The notes under the pieces were generated by a model. The model was not told where the DNA came from. It made no database searches and saw only the letters and a list, made by a program, of their open reading frames with translations. 64,000 nucleotides of DNA from Acidimicrobiales bacterium MED-G01. Lineage in GTDB: Bacteria; Actinomycetota; Acidimicrobiia; Acidimicrobiales; Poriferisodalaceae. The stretch's first letter is position 1. Each line of letters opens with the position of its first letter. The position numbers were made by a program, and so were the translations under genes. Where the stretch lies: the NCBI GenBank assembly GCA_002457435.1, contig NTLA01000009.1, positions 1 to 64,000 of the forward strand. The letters run 5' to 3'. Shown here piece after piece: positions 15,704 through 23,183 of this stretch.

Positions 15704-17605
15704 TCACAAAATCTCAACGGGGAAAATCAGATCTGCGGGGTCGAACCCCAGGACCTGTCCTAAGAAAGAAAGCTCTGCGTCCAAAGCACGAGCGATTGTG
15801 TCTGCTTTGCGGAAGCCGTGACTTTCCCCTTCGAAAAGAACATAAGAGTGGGGAATCCCGGCATTGGTCAGTGCCTCCACGAGCTGTTCAGCTTGAGACG
15901 GTGGTACGACGGGGTCATCTGACCCCTGAAGAACAATCATGGGTGTCGATAATCGGTGTGTGTGATGGATAGGCGAACGTTCGTCGTATATATCTTTTTC
16001 AGCAGGCCATTCCCCAACCAATGAGTCAAGATAACGAGCCTCGAATTTATGTGTGTCGCGGGCCAGAGAGGCAAGGTCGGCCACCCCGTAGCGCGACACC
16101 CCGGCTGCGAAAAGTGTGCTCGATGTCAACGCACAAAGCGTCGTGAAGCCCCCTGCAGAGCCGCCTTTTATCGCCAGCCGGCCAGGATCAACCAATGCGT
16201 TGTCGGCCAGATATTTTGCGGTCGCTATGCAGTCCTGGGTATCGGCAACTCCCCACTGGCCCCGGAGTTTGTTTCTGTAGGCCGTGCCGAAACCAGTACT
16301 CCCTCGATAATTCACGTCCACAACTGCGATGCCCCTATTGGTCCAATACTGAACAGCAGGATCGAAAGAAGATCTCGCAGCCCCGGTAGGACCGCCGTGG
16401 CTGAGAACCACGAGGGGCGGTGACTCAGAAGAACACAAAAACGCGGAATTATTTGGAGCAAAATAAAAGCCGTAAGTAGCTTCCCCCGACGGGTCCGTGA
16501 CCTCAATAGTTTCAGGAGTCGAAATCTCTTCTTGGCCGATAGGGAGTGGACGTGACGTGCTTATCTGTTCGGTTGAACCGTCGGTGTGCAACGTTCGGAC
16601 AGCAGCGTTTGTTTCCCAACTGGCTGCAATGGTGACTGCTCGTCCATCTCCCAAGATATCTAAACCGTTGAATTCGGTTAAACCGCTGTCAATTGTGACC
16701 CATCGAGAGTCGATAATCTGGCCCGCCCGGCCGACGCCTTCGTCGATCCAAGTGCACCAGATGGCATCACCAGCCCAGTCGTAGGTTTTTTGGCCAAACA
16801 CCCATCCGGGAATGCCGAACTCAACTTCTGCCTCAACAACCGGATGAGATGAGTCACTGTGCACGTCAACCTCGTGGATATTCCACCAACCGGTTGCATC
16901 GCTGATGACGTGAAGGCGACCGTCGGGTGAGAACCGTGGTTGCTGTAACGCCGGGCCGTCGAGTACCACCCGGTGTTGCGCCCACCCGGTCGCCTGACGT
17001 TGAGCCACATGCAGCCGCACGTGGTCCCAGGGCATTGAGGGATGATCCCAAGACAAATATGCAAGCAATTTGCCATCGGGAGAAATGGTTGGAGACGAGT
17101 AAAAATCTGCTCCCGAAGCCACTTCAATCATGTCACCAGTGGGAGTAATGGTGGCCAACAAATTTTGAGGATGGACACCGCTGTTCTGATGTCGTTCGAT
17201 AACCCAAATTGTGTCGCTGGTCTCGGGAACAACGACCCCGTTTGAGTACCGCAACCCATTAGGGAAAGCTGGCTCGACGGTTACCGGGCGGAAGTCGTCA
17301 TTGAGGAGCCAAAGCCGTTGGTCTTCGAAACGAGAAACCAAGATTCCATTATCGGTGGGCAGCCATGCACCGCCTCCATATTCGTGAACCAATGTGCGCA
17401 CGTTGAGGTCATCTGGCCCGACCGTGACGGTTTTAACGCCATCAAATTTAACTATTGTCGTCCGACCCGACTCTTCGGGTCGGCCCTCTAACCACAGCAC
17501 CTCGTCATTGAAAACGCGAGGCTCAGAAAGACGAGTCGCCCCGCTCGCGAGTTGCTCGGACGTGAGTTCCGATGGCCAACTGCCATAGGGTTGATCTTGT
17601 TTCAA
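15704..17605 (-). CDS. S9-family prolyl oligopeptidase-like serine peptidase
   Basis: 633 residues. The N-terminal 370 residues form a beta-propeller (repeats such as SPDGKLLAYLSWDHP and FSPDGRLHVISD), and the C-terminal part is an alpha/beta hydrolase: VVLSHGGPTGAARS, the nucleophile in KGGSAGGFTT (about residue 480), the acid in QGSDDPVVP and the histidine in GESHGF. This matches dipeptidyl aminopeptidase/acylaminoacyl-peptidase enzymes that cut small peptides. No signal peptide is seen, so it is likely cytoplasmic. It starts 241 bases downstream of xseB, with the structured region at 17730-17850 in the gap. Confidence 0.92.
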   Translation of the reverse strand: MKQDQPYGSWPSELTSEQLASGATRLSEPRVFNDEVLWLEGRPEESGRTTIVKFDGVKTVTVGPDDLNVRTLVHEYGGGAWLPTDNGILVSRFEDQRLWLLNDDFRPVTVEPAFPNGLRYSNGVVVPETSDTIWVIERHQNSGVHPQNLLATITPTGDMIEVASGADFYSSPTISPDGKLLAYLSWDHPSMPWDHVRLHVAQRQATGWAQHRVVLDGPALQQPRFSPDGRLHVISDATGWWNIHEVDVHSDSSHPVVEAEVEFGIPGWVFGQKTYDWAGDAIWCTWIDEGVGRAGQIIDSRWVTIDSGLTEFNGLDILGDGRAVTIAASWETNAAVRTLHTDGSTEQISTSRPLPIGQEEISTPETIEVTDPSGEATYGFYFAPNNSAFLCSSESPPLVVLSHGGPTGAARSSFDPAVQYWTNRGIAVVDVNYRGSTGFGTAYRNKLRGQWGVADTQDCIATAKYLADNALVDPGRLAIKGGSAGGFTTLCALTSSTLFAAGVSRYGVADLASLARDTHKFEARYLDSLVGEWPAEKDIYDERSPIHHTHRLSTPMIVLQGSDDPVVPPSQAEQLVEALTNAGIPHSYVLFEGESHGFRKADTIARALDAELSFLGQVLGFDPADLIFPVEIL

Positions 17606-17729
17606 CTTGGCCCCAAAAATGCTTTGAAGATGGACTAATTAACGCTACTCCCTCGCTATGATCCTGCACGTAAGAAATGAGGATTCGGGCAAATACGAGC
17701 GTTGCACACGCTGGTCCGAAAATAGAATT

Positions 17730-17855
17730 GGTGCCCATCTTGATGGGCGCCGTGAGGCCTGCGCCCCAGATTTCCCACCAATCTGCGGGCGTTCCGTGGG
17801 CCGAGGGAGTACCCACCGACCCCCTCGGCTCACATCTTTGTGAGCCTTAATCTTT
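17730..17855 (+). ncRNA. Candidate structured RNA with four stem-loops
   Basis: In the 241-base gap between xseB and the S9 peptidase gene. Stems: 17730-17739 with 17742-17751 (10 pairs); 17761-17772 with 17780-17792 (12 pairs, one bulge); 17801-17807 with 17822-17828 (7 pairs, extendable by 1-2), with GTGGG at 17796-17800 able to pair across it with CCCAC at 17812-17816; and 17827-17834 with 17839-17846 (8 pairs), followed on the plus strand by TTAATCTTT. Three pairs are G-T when read on the plus strand and would be A-C mismatches on the minus strand, which favours a plus-strand RNA ending in a terminator-like hairpin. A TATGAT box at 17657-17662 could be a -10 element but has no good -35. 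I recognise no known RNA family. The last hairpin may also end xseAB transcription. Confidence 0.45.
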
Positions 17856-18050
17856 GTCGAGGTCAGAAACGATCCGTTCAACCTCATGTCGCGTCGTTTC
17901 GAGACGTCCCCTGCACCATTCGATTAACTCTGACGCCCGTTGCAGATCAACGGTTAGCGAATCAATATTCACGTCGTCGCTGTCGAGCTTCTTCAGAATT
18001 GCATCCAATTCCTGGGTGGCGGCTTGAAAACTAAGATCTTCCTCGGTCAT
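17847..18050 (-). CDS. xseB: Exodeoxyribonuclease VII small subunit
   Basis: 67 residues, the usual size for XseB. It contains SFQAATQELDAILKKLDSDDVNIDSLTVDL, split here as the family's F-x-x-A-x-x-E-L-x-x-I-x-x-x-L-E and D-x-L-x-x-D-L-x-R-A-x-x-L patterns, then a C-terminal CRGRLETT. It binds XseA to form the nuclease that degrades single-stranded DNA to oligonucleotides. Its start overlaps the xseA stop by 4 bases, the normal xseA-xseB operon. A hairpin immediately follows the stop codon. Confidence 0.94.
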   Translation of the reverse strand: MTEEDLSFQAATQELDAILKKLDSDDVNIDSLTVDLQRASELIEWCRGRLETTRHEVERIVSDLDKD

Positions 18051-19303
18051 GTTTCCTCCTCATGGCCCCGAAGTTCAGACTCAGTGACTGTGCTTGTCAT
18101 CAGAGACGTAGATGTTTCGCTAACTATCGTGGTGCCGTCAGGTACAGCATCGCGGATCACGTTTCCCGCCTCGTCCCGGGTGATGGAAAATCCTCGAGCG
18201 AGCACTCTGTTTGGATGAAGTGCCTGCAGTAAATCAAAGATTCGGTTGCATCTCTCAACGTTGCGGTCGATCGCCATTGACGACAGGTCCCGCAAGCGAG
18301 CACTAGCAGCGGCCAGCTGCCCTTCTTTCAGGTCCAGTGTTCGACGCGTCCGGTCGTTGATCGCCCGACCAGAAGACGAAATCATTTCGGCTGCCCTGTC
18401 GTGACAATTATTGGCAAGAGTGACGATTCGACGAGCAGAGTCATTTAGCTCTTGGTTAAACGCGGTCACGATTTGGACTAACGCCGCTGCGCAAGCAGTT
18501 GGTGTTTTGAACGCTGTGTGGACAACCTCGTCGACAACCGATCGGTCGATCTCATGACCTATGCCCGAAAAGACTGGGATCGGGGCTAGAGCTACAGCTC
18601 GGGCAACGCTTTCGAGATCGAAAGCAAGCAGGTCAGTTCGAGCCCCACCCCCTCGCACAACTGCAATCACGTCGACATCTGCGTCCACCAGCTGTTGTAT
18701 GGCTGTCACCAAGCCGATTTCGGCTTCAGTTCCCTGAACCGACGAGTGTGCGAGTGAAATTTTGAACGGGTACCGACTTGAAGAGATCTCATTGACGAAG
18801 TCGTTGTACGCGGCACTTCCATCTGAGGTGACTAAGCCAATGTGAAGAGGAACAGTCGGAACCTGAAGTGCTGAGTTGGTTTCCAAAAGACCGGCCTTGG
18901 AGAGCGACTGCAAGACCCGTTCCCTATCGACAGATAATTGCCCGAGCGTGTGGTGCGGGTCGATCGCAGTCATTTGTACTTGTACTCGGCCTTGAGGTGC
19001 GTAGAAGGACAACTCACCTTTGATACGGACTTTTATCCCTTCAGTTAGTGGACCCGCATCGGCACGGTTCAAGACAGATTCCACTGCGTGTCGGCGTCCC
19101 TTCCACAAAGCGATCGACATCTTGTCGATCCGATTGCCGCCGGTGTCCGGTTCGATCAAATCGAAATACACATGACCTGAGGAATGAAACTTGAGCCCGC
19201 TAATTTCGCCTTCAAGCCATATCTCCGCAGGAAAGACGGCGGCGAATGTATCTCTGATCGCTTCGCACAGGTCCCCGACAGACCAGGTATGTGTCTCCGT
19301 CAC
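18047..19303 (-). CDS. xseA: Exodeoxyribonuclease VII large subunit
   Basis: 418 residues. N-terminal OB-fold with WLEGEISGLKFHSSGHVYFDL (written in two parts: WLEGEISG and SSGHVYFDL, about residue 30-50), followed by the nuclease domain with GLVTSDGSAAYNDF (family G-x-x-T-S-x-x-G-A-A-x-x-D), VIAVVRGGGARTDLLAFD (about 213-230), PVFSGIGHEIDRSVVDEV and AFKTPTACAA, then a long helical region. It processes single-strand DNA in mismatch repair and recombination. The translational overlap with xseB supports the assignment. The first gene of this operon; about 208 bases upstream separate it from the divergent tRNA-Ser, with nothing else I can identify there. Confidence 0.96.
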   Translation of the reverse strand: MTETHTWSVGDLCEAIRDTFAAVFPAEIWLEGEISGLKFHSSGHVYFDLIEPDTGGNRIDKMSIALWKGRRHAVESVLNRADAGPLTEGIKVRIKGELSFYAPQGRVQVQMTAIDPHHTLGQLSVDRERVLQSLSKAGLLETNSALQVPTVPLHIGLVTSDGSAAYNDFVNEISSSRYPFKISLAHSSVQGTEAEIGLVTAIQQLVDADVDVIAVVRGGGARTDLLAFDLESVARAVALAPIPVFSGIGHEIDRSVVDEVVHTAFKTPTACAAALVQIVTAFNQELNDSARRIVTLANNCHDRAAEMISSSGRAINDRTRRTLDLKEGQLAAASARLRDLSSMAIDRNVERCNRIFDLLQALHPNRVLARGFSITRDEAGNVIRDAVPDGTTIVSETSTSLMTSTVTESELRGHEEET

Positions 19304-19511
19304 GGTATTTCAGCTTCCAATTTGCGAGGCCGAGTTGATCTGTGAACACGCGAACAATTGGTCGTGTGGGCGAAGAAAAGAATTAGACGAAGCTGAAGCT
19401 TCCGACATCACAAGACGACCTTAGGCGCGAAGAGCCATGGAGCTATTGATAGCTCGGATATGACTGTCCATGTTGATGTTGGAAGCTATGACGAGAGATA
19501 GGATCAGAAAC

Positions 19512-19601
19512 GGAAGGTTGCCAGAGCGGACGAATGGGGCGGCCTCGAAAGCCGTTGTGGCCTCCGGGTCACCGTGGGTTCGAATCCCACACCTTCCGCC
19601 A
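19512..19601 (+). tRNA. tRNA-Ser (anticodon CGA)
   Basis: Acceptor stem GGAAGGT at 19512-19518 pairs with ACCTTCC at 19591-19597, discriminator G, and CCA is encoded at 19599-19601. The anticodon loop reads CTCGAAA, giving CGA (reads UCG). The long variable arm and the T loop TTCGAAT are as expected for a type II serine tRNA. It runs towards the tadA stop codon on the opposite strand and is nearly the mirror image of the second tRNA-Ser at 20083. Confidence 0.95.
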
Positions 19602-19636
19602 TTTCGATTCCCACAAAATAGAAGTGACTTAAGACC

Positions 19637-20083
19637 TCATCGTCGCTCAGCGAAAAACTGCGAGAGAATGTCGCCGCATTGGGCGGCCAGAACACCGCTC
19701 GTTATTTTTGTTTGGTGGTTGAGTCGAGGGTCGTCAAGCAAGTTGTACAGCGTTTCGACAGCGCCGGCCTTTGGATCGTGAGCCCCGAAAATGACATGGG
19801 CTACACGCGCGTTGAGGGCCGCTCCCGCGCACATAGGGCATGGTTCTAGAGTCGTCACTAGAATCGAATTGTCGAGATGCCAGGTCCCTAAATGAGAAGC
19901 TGCATCTCTCAGAGCCAAGATTTCGGCGTGGGCGGTTGGATCGCCGGTCAACTGGCGTTCGTTGTGACGTGAAGCGATCACCGTGCCGTCAACTATGACC
20001 AGTGCGCCTACGGGCACGTCCTCATGTTGGATAGCGCTTTCAGCTTCTTGGAGAGCGAGACGCATGGCTTCATCATCGTTCAT
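19637..20083 (-). CDS. tadA: tRNA adenosine(34) deaminase
   Basis: 148 residues with start ATG at 20081-20083. Zinc deaminase motifs HAEILALRDA (about residue 54) and PCPMCAGAAL (about 83) are complete, with the catalytic glutamate in HAE. TadA converts A34 to inosine in tRNA-Arg(ACG). The N-terminus MNDDEAMRLALQEAE matches the family, so the start is well supported. That start lies directly on the 3' end of tRNA-Ser(GGA): the A of the encoded CCA is the A of the ATG. The mRNA must therefore either read through the tRNA or begin, leaderless, at the tRNA processing point. No Shine-Dalgarno can exist outside the tRNA body. Confidence 0.95.
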   Translation of the reverse strand: MNDDEAMRLALQEAESAIQHEDVPVGALVIVDGTVIASRHNERQLTGDPTAHAEILALRDAASHLGTWHLDNSILVTTLEPCPMCAGAALNARVAHVIFGAHDPKAGAVETLYNLLDDPRLNHQTKITSGVLAAQCGDILSQFFAERR

Positions 20084-20173
20084 GGCGGAGAGTGTGGGAT
20101 TCGAACCCACGGAGGCCGGTTAGACCTCACACGCTTTCCAAGCGAGCCCATTCGTCCGCTCTGGCAACTCTCC
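20083..20173 (-). tRNA. tRNA-Ser (anticodon GGA)
   Basis: On the reverse strand the 5' acceptor GGAGAGT (20173-20167) pairs with ACTCTCC (20093-20087), discriminator G at 20086 and encoded CCA at 20085-20083. The anticodon loop reads CTTGGAAA, giving GGA (reads UCC/UCU). A long variable arm is present. It shares long identical blocks with tRNA-Ser(CGA) at 19512, for example in the D arm and T arm. Its 5' end is about 3 bases from the predicted SRP RNA, and its last base is the first base of tadA, so ffs, tRNA and tadA look like one transcript. Confidence 0.95.
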
Positions 20174-20175
20174 TC

Positions 20176-20310
20176 GATCATCGTCCCACGAGGCGACCAG
20201 GTGATCTGCGGCACACAGCGGAATCCGCTGAGAGCTGCTGCCTTCCGGCCCTGACTCGATTCACGGGCCACTGTTGCACAGGACCCGGCCGCCACGTGGA
20301 ACGATGATGC
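20176..20310 (-). ncRNA. ffs: Signal recognition particle RNA (4.5S/small SRP RNA)
   Basis: On the reverse strand the universally conserved SRP domain IV core is present around 20256-20233: GTCAGG, then GCCGGAAGGC with the GGAA tetraloop, then AGCAGC. Flanking arms pair over a long rod: ACAGTGG with CCGCTGT, GGCGGCCGGGT with ACCTGGTCGCC (11 pairs with wobbles), CGTTCCACG with CGTGGGACG, and further ATCATCG with CGATGAT, which sets the approximate ends given here. The exact ends are uncertain by several bases. The RNA targets membrane proteins with Ffh. It lies between tRNA-Ser(GGA) and dnaX, the usual genomic neighbourhood of bacterial SRP RNA. Confidence 0.92.
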
Positions 20311-20366
20311 GCTCCTAGGTTACTTGCCACTAAGCGCAGCGGCACGCAAGTAGCATCAGCGATTAG

Positions 20367-22073
20367 ATGGTGTATCAGTCCTTGTACCGACGTTTTCGGC
20401 CACAAACCTTTTCCGAGGTAATCGGCCAAGATCACTTGGTTGCAGCTCTTCGCAATGCAGTGGTCGAAGAACGCGTTGGGCATGCTTATTTACTCAGTGG
20501 CCCGCGTGGGACAGGCAAGACATCAACTGCTCGTATTTTGGCGAAAGCTTTGAACTGTCTGGAGCCGCCAGGAGACGGAGAGCCATGTGGGAATTGTGAC
20601 AGCTGCACAAACTTTGAGTCTGGCACTTCAATGGATCTCGTTGAGTTAGACGCCGCATCGCACAGAGGGCTTGACGATGTTCGTCAGATTAATCGCGATG
20701 TTGCATTAGGAAATCCGGGAAAACGCAAAGTCTATGTTCTCGACGAAGTCCACATGCTCACACGCGAGGCCTCCAATGCTCTGTTGAAGACCCTTGAGGA
20801 ACCGCCTGAGCACGTGATTTTCGTTCTGGCGACGACCGACCCTCAGAAAGTTCTGCCCACAATTCGTAGTAGGACACAACATGTCGAACTGACATTGGTC
20901 CCCGCGGGGCTTCTTCGCGAGCATGCCAAAGAAATTGCCGAACGAGCTGAATTGCAGATCGATTCGTCCGTGGTTGATTACGTGGTCGAACGGGGCGGTG
21001 GTTCGGTTCGAGACATGCTTTCGGCGTTAGACCAAGTTGTCACAGCGGGCGGTGTTCCTGAACATCGAGGCTCGGTTGATGCTCTTGTCGATGCGATCGT
21101 CGCGCAGGATCTCACGGAGTCAATGACTGCTGTTGCTGAAATCGTTGCTGCTGGTGTTGACCCGAAAGATTTGGCGTATCGGTCGACTCGAAAGCTGAGA
21201 GATATTTTTCTTGCGGGTGCAGGAATTAACTCGGGAGACTCGATACCTGAAGAGTTACCTGACCTTGCCGAGAAAGCCGGCCGAATCACCAAGGCAGTTA
21301 ATGTCCGCGCATTGGAACTGTTGGGTCAGGCACTGGTTGATATGCGACAGGCACCGGATCCGCGACTTGTTTTGGACTTAGCGCTGGTCAGGCTGTTTGC
21401 TGGGGCAGTGGAGCCGCAAGCGCCTCGAAAACCCGAACGCTCCGCGAGTCCAGCACAGGAGACAGGCAGTGGACCTGCGGCTCAGGCGAGAGCGGCATTG
21501 GCGTCAGTGAAAGGCTCGGAAGAATCGGAAGCGTCGACTGCTGATTCGGCCAGTGCCCCGGTTCCGCCGGCTCCTCCACCTCCACCAAGTAGTGACAGCA
21601 ATGTCGCCGACCCCCCGGACCCGATGTTGCCCGCAAGTCAAGCATCAGACAAAACCCCCGAAGAATTGTCGATGGCACAGGTCGCAAAGATTTGGGAGCA
21701 ACAAGCCCTTCCCGCATTAAGCGCTCGAGCTCGGGCACGATTCCAAGCGGCGACGCTCGTCAGTGTCTCAGCAGGACAGGTGCAGTTCGAGTTGCCGAAC
21801 GAAACTCACCGAGAACGCTGTGAACAAATGAAAGACGATATCGAAGCAGTACTCCGAAAGGCCCTCGAGGCCCCTGTCCGGGTCGAACTCACAGCCGCGC
21901 GGGAAGCGAAGCCCGACGCAGATAGCAAACCAATCGTCGTAACCGAGGAAGAGATCGTAGATCCCGCTGAATTCGAGGCGAGCGCCGACGGTGGTCCTTC
22001 GAGTGTTGATCGACTCTTAGACGCTTTCCCCGGTGCCGTAGCGTCTGATGATGAAGGTAATGGACGAGGGTGA
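20367..22073 (+). CDS. dnaX: DNA polymerase III subunit gamma/tau
   Basis: 568 residues. AAA+ clamp-loader ATPase with YRRFRPQTFSEVIGQ near the start, Walker A GPRGTGKTSTARI (about residue 45-57), the zinc motif with CLEPPGDGEPCGNCDSC (about 64-80), Walker B VYVLDEVHML (about 123) and the sensor SRC-like segment LPTIRSRTQ (about 168). Residues 350-430 are a Pro/Ala/Ser-rich linker, followed by a C-terminal domain with VAKIWEQQALPALSARARARF that likely contacts the polymerase. I see no obvious slippery run for a gamma frameshift. It heads the conserved dnaX-ybaB-recR operon. Confidence 0.97.
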   Translation: MVYQSLYRRFRPQTFSEVIGQDHLVAALRNAVVEERVGHAYLLSGPRGTGKTSTARILAKALNCLEPPGDGEPCGNCDSCTNFESGTSMDLVELDAASHRGLDDVRQINRDVALGNPGKRKVYVLDEVHMLTREASNALLKTLEEPPEHVIFVLATTDPQKVLPTIRSRTQHVELTLVPAGLLREHAKEIAERAELQIDSSVVDYVVERGGGSVRDMLSALDQVVTAGGVPEHRGSVDALVDAIVAQDLTESMTAVAEIVAAGVDPKDLAYRSTRKLRDIFLAGAGINSGDSIPEELPDLAEKAGRITKAVNVRALELLGQALVDMRQAPDPRLVLDLALVRLFAGAVEPQAPRKPERSASPAQETGSGPAAQARAALASVKGSEESEASTADSASAPVPPAPPPPPSSDSNVADPPDPMLPASQASDKTPEELSMAQVAKIWEQQALPALSARARARFQAATLVSVSAGQVQFELPNETHRERCEQMKDDIEAVLRKALEAPVRVELTAAREAKPDADSKPIVVTEEEIVDPAEFEASADGGPSSVDRLLDAFPGAVASDDEGNGRG

Positions 22074-22080
22074 TTAAACG

Positions 22081-22401
22081 ATGAGTGAGATTTCATCCGG
22101 GGACCCGCTTCTCGCGCAAGCACAGGGCTTACAGCAACAACTATTGGAACAGAGAAAAGAAATATCGACGACTGTGGTGGAAGGATCCGCCGGTGGTGGC
22201 GTGGTAACGGTGTCAATGCAAGCTGACGGAACCGTCCTTGAGGTACACATTGATCCTGATGCCGTGGATAGTGATGAGATAACCATGCTTGAGGACCTAG
22301 TAGCAGCTGCCTTTCGCGATGGATTGCGGCGTTGCGGTAACGCACAGGCAGCTGCGATGGCGCGGATCGGTTCGATTTCCCCGCCAGAGGACGGAGGTTA
22401 G
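22081..22401 (+). CDS. ybaB: YbaB/EbfC family nucleoid-associated protein
   Basis: 106 residues beginning 7 bases after dnaX. N-terminal helix LLAQAQGLQQQLLEQRKEI, a beta-hairpin with GGGVVTVSMQADGTVLEVHIDPD (given in two parts: GGGVVTVSMQADG and VLEVHIDPD) and a C-terminal helix with LEDLVAAAFRDGL fit the small dimeric DNA-binding family. It is almost always encoded between dnaX and recR, as here. The protein binds DNA and probably affects nucleoid structure or repair. The tail is short and acidic. Confidence 0.94.
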   Translation: MSEISSGDPLLAQAQGLQQQLLEQRKEISTTVVEGSAGGGVVTVSMQADGTVLEVHIDPDAVDSDEITMLEDLVAAAFRDGLRRCGNAQAAAMARIGSISPPEDGG

Positions 22402-22407
22402 AGAAGC

Positions 22408-23004
22408 GTGTATGACGGCCCAGTGCAAGATTTGATTGATGAACTCGGTCGGCTACCGGGGATCGGTCCCAAATCTGCTCAGAGGATTGCTTTCTATCTA
22501 CTGAAGTTGCCCAAGGGTGATGCCCAGCAGTTGGCGACAGCAATCATCGAAGTTAAGGAAAGAATCGGGTTCTGCCAAAAATGCTGGAATATTTCGGAGG
22601 GTGAGCTGTGCTCAATATGTGGAGACCCTCAGCGCCAAACCGGTTCGCTTTGTGTGGTGGAAGAACCCAAGGATGTCGTGGCTCTTGAACGGGCAGGATT
22701 TCGCGGCCGCTACCACGTTTTGCAGGGCGCCTTGAACCCGATGGAAGGAGTTGGTCCTGAGCAACTCCGTATTCGTGAGTTGATGTCTCGGATCAACGAC
22801 GAAGGCGTTGCTGAGTTGATTCTGTGCACCAATCCCAATATTGAGGGCGAAGCAACAGCAATGTACCTGGCTCGCCAGTTGCAGCCTCTGGGCATCAAGG
22901 TGACGAGAATTGCTAGCGGTTTGCCTGTTGGCGGCGATTTGGAATACGCCGACGAGTTGACGTTGGGTCGTGCCTTAGAAGGTCGCCGGGAACTGCAAAC
23001 CTAA
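22408..23004 (+). CDS. recR: Recombination mediator protein RecR
   Basis: 198 residues from a GTG, 6 bases after ybaB. Helix-hairpin-helix region [20 protein letters not shown] (about residue 10-29), a zinc finger with [16 protein letters not shown] (about 57-72), and a Toprim domain with [25 protein letters not shown] (in parts VVEEPKD and YHVLQG), [20 protein letters not shown] (ending the Toprim E-x-D-like region) and [14 protein letters not shown]. RecR loads RecA with RecO/RecF at gaps. The product and gene order are canonical. Confidence 0.97.
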   Translation: MYDGPVQDLIDELGRLPGIGPKSAQRIAFYLLKLPKGDAQQLATAIIEVKERIGFCQKCWNISEGELCSICGDPQRQTGSLCVVEEPKDVVALERAGFRGRYHVLQGALNPMEGVGPEQLRIRELMSRINDEGVAELILCTNPNIEGEATAMYLARQLQPLGIKVTRIASGLPVGGDLEYADELTLGRALEGRRELQT

Positions 23005-23055
23005 GTTCCGGTCGATAGTGGGAGGGCGGATGCCGGAGTAGGGAGCGATCCGATT

Positions 23056-23074
23056 AACGTGTTGCGGGCACGTT
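23056..23074. other. Small inverted repeat between recR and the thiolase gene
   Basis: AACGTG at 23056-23061 and CACGTT at 23069-23074 form a six-pair stem with a seven-base loop, in the 179-base space between the convergent recR and thiolase genes. It has no T run, so it is at most a weak bidirectional transcription barrier. I see nothing else in this gap. Confidence 0.35.
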
Positions 23075-23183
23075 GTCACCGAACCACATAGCTTCCAACT
23101 CCGACATCCTTAAGAGCTGGACTCTTTGCAATTAGGTTACAAACATTTCAGGAGTATTACAACGCGGTGCTGAATCGGCAGGT

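Noticed and set aside
17631-17662. Sigma-70 promoter for the candidate RNA
   Set aside because: TATGAT at 17657 is a fair -10 but no -35 at the right distance; kept only as a remark.
17645-17887. Overlapping open frames on both strands in the xseB-S9 peptidase gap (for example 17658-17843 plus and 17523-17816 minus)
   Set aside because: No ribosome site, poor composition, and the sequence is explained better by the hairpin cluster; the frames conflict with known genes.
20024-20307. Plus-strand frames across the tRNA-Ser and SRP RNA region
   Set aside because: These are frames through RNA genes with strong conserved structure; not coding.
20367-22073. Programmed frameshift in dnaX for a gamma product
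   Set aside because: No A-rich or other slippery run with a following hairpin is visible in the relevant part.
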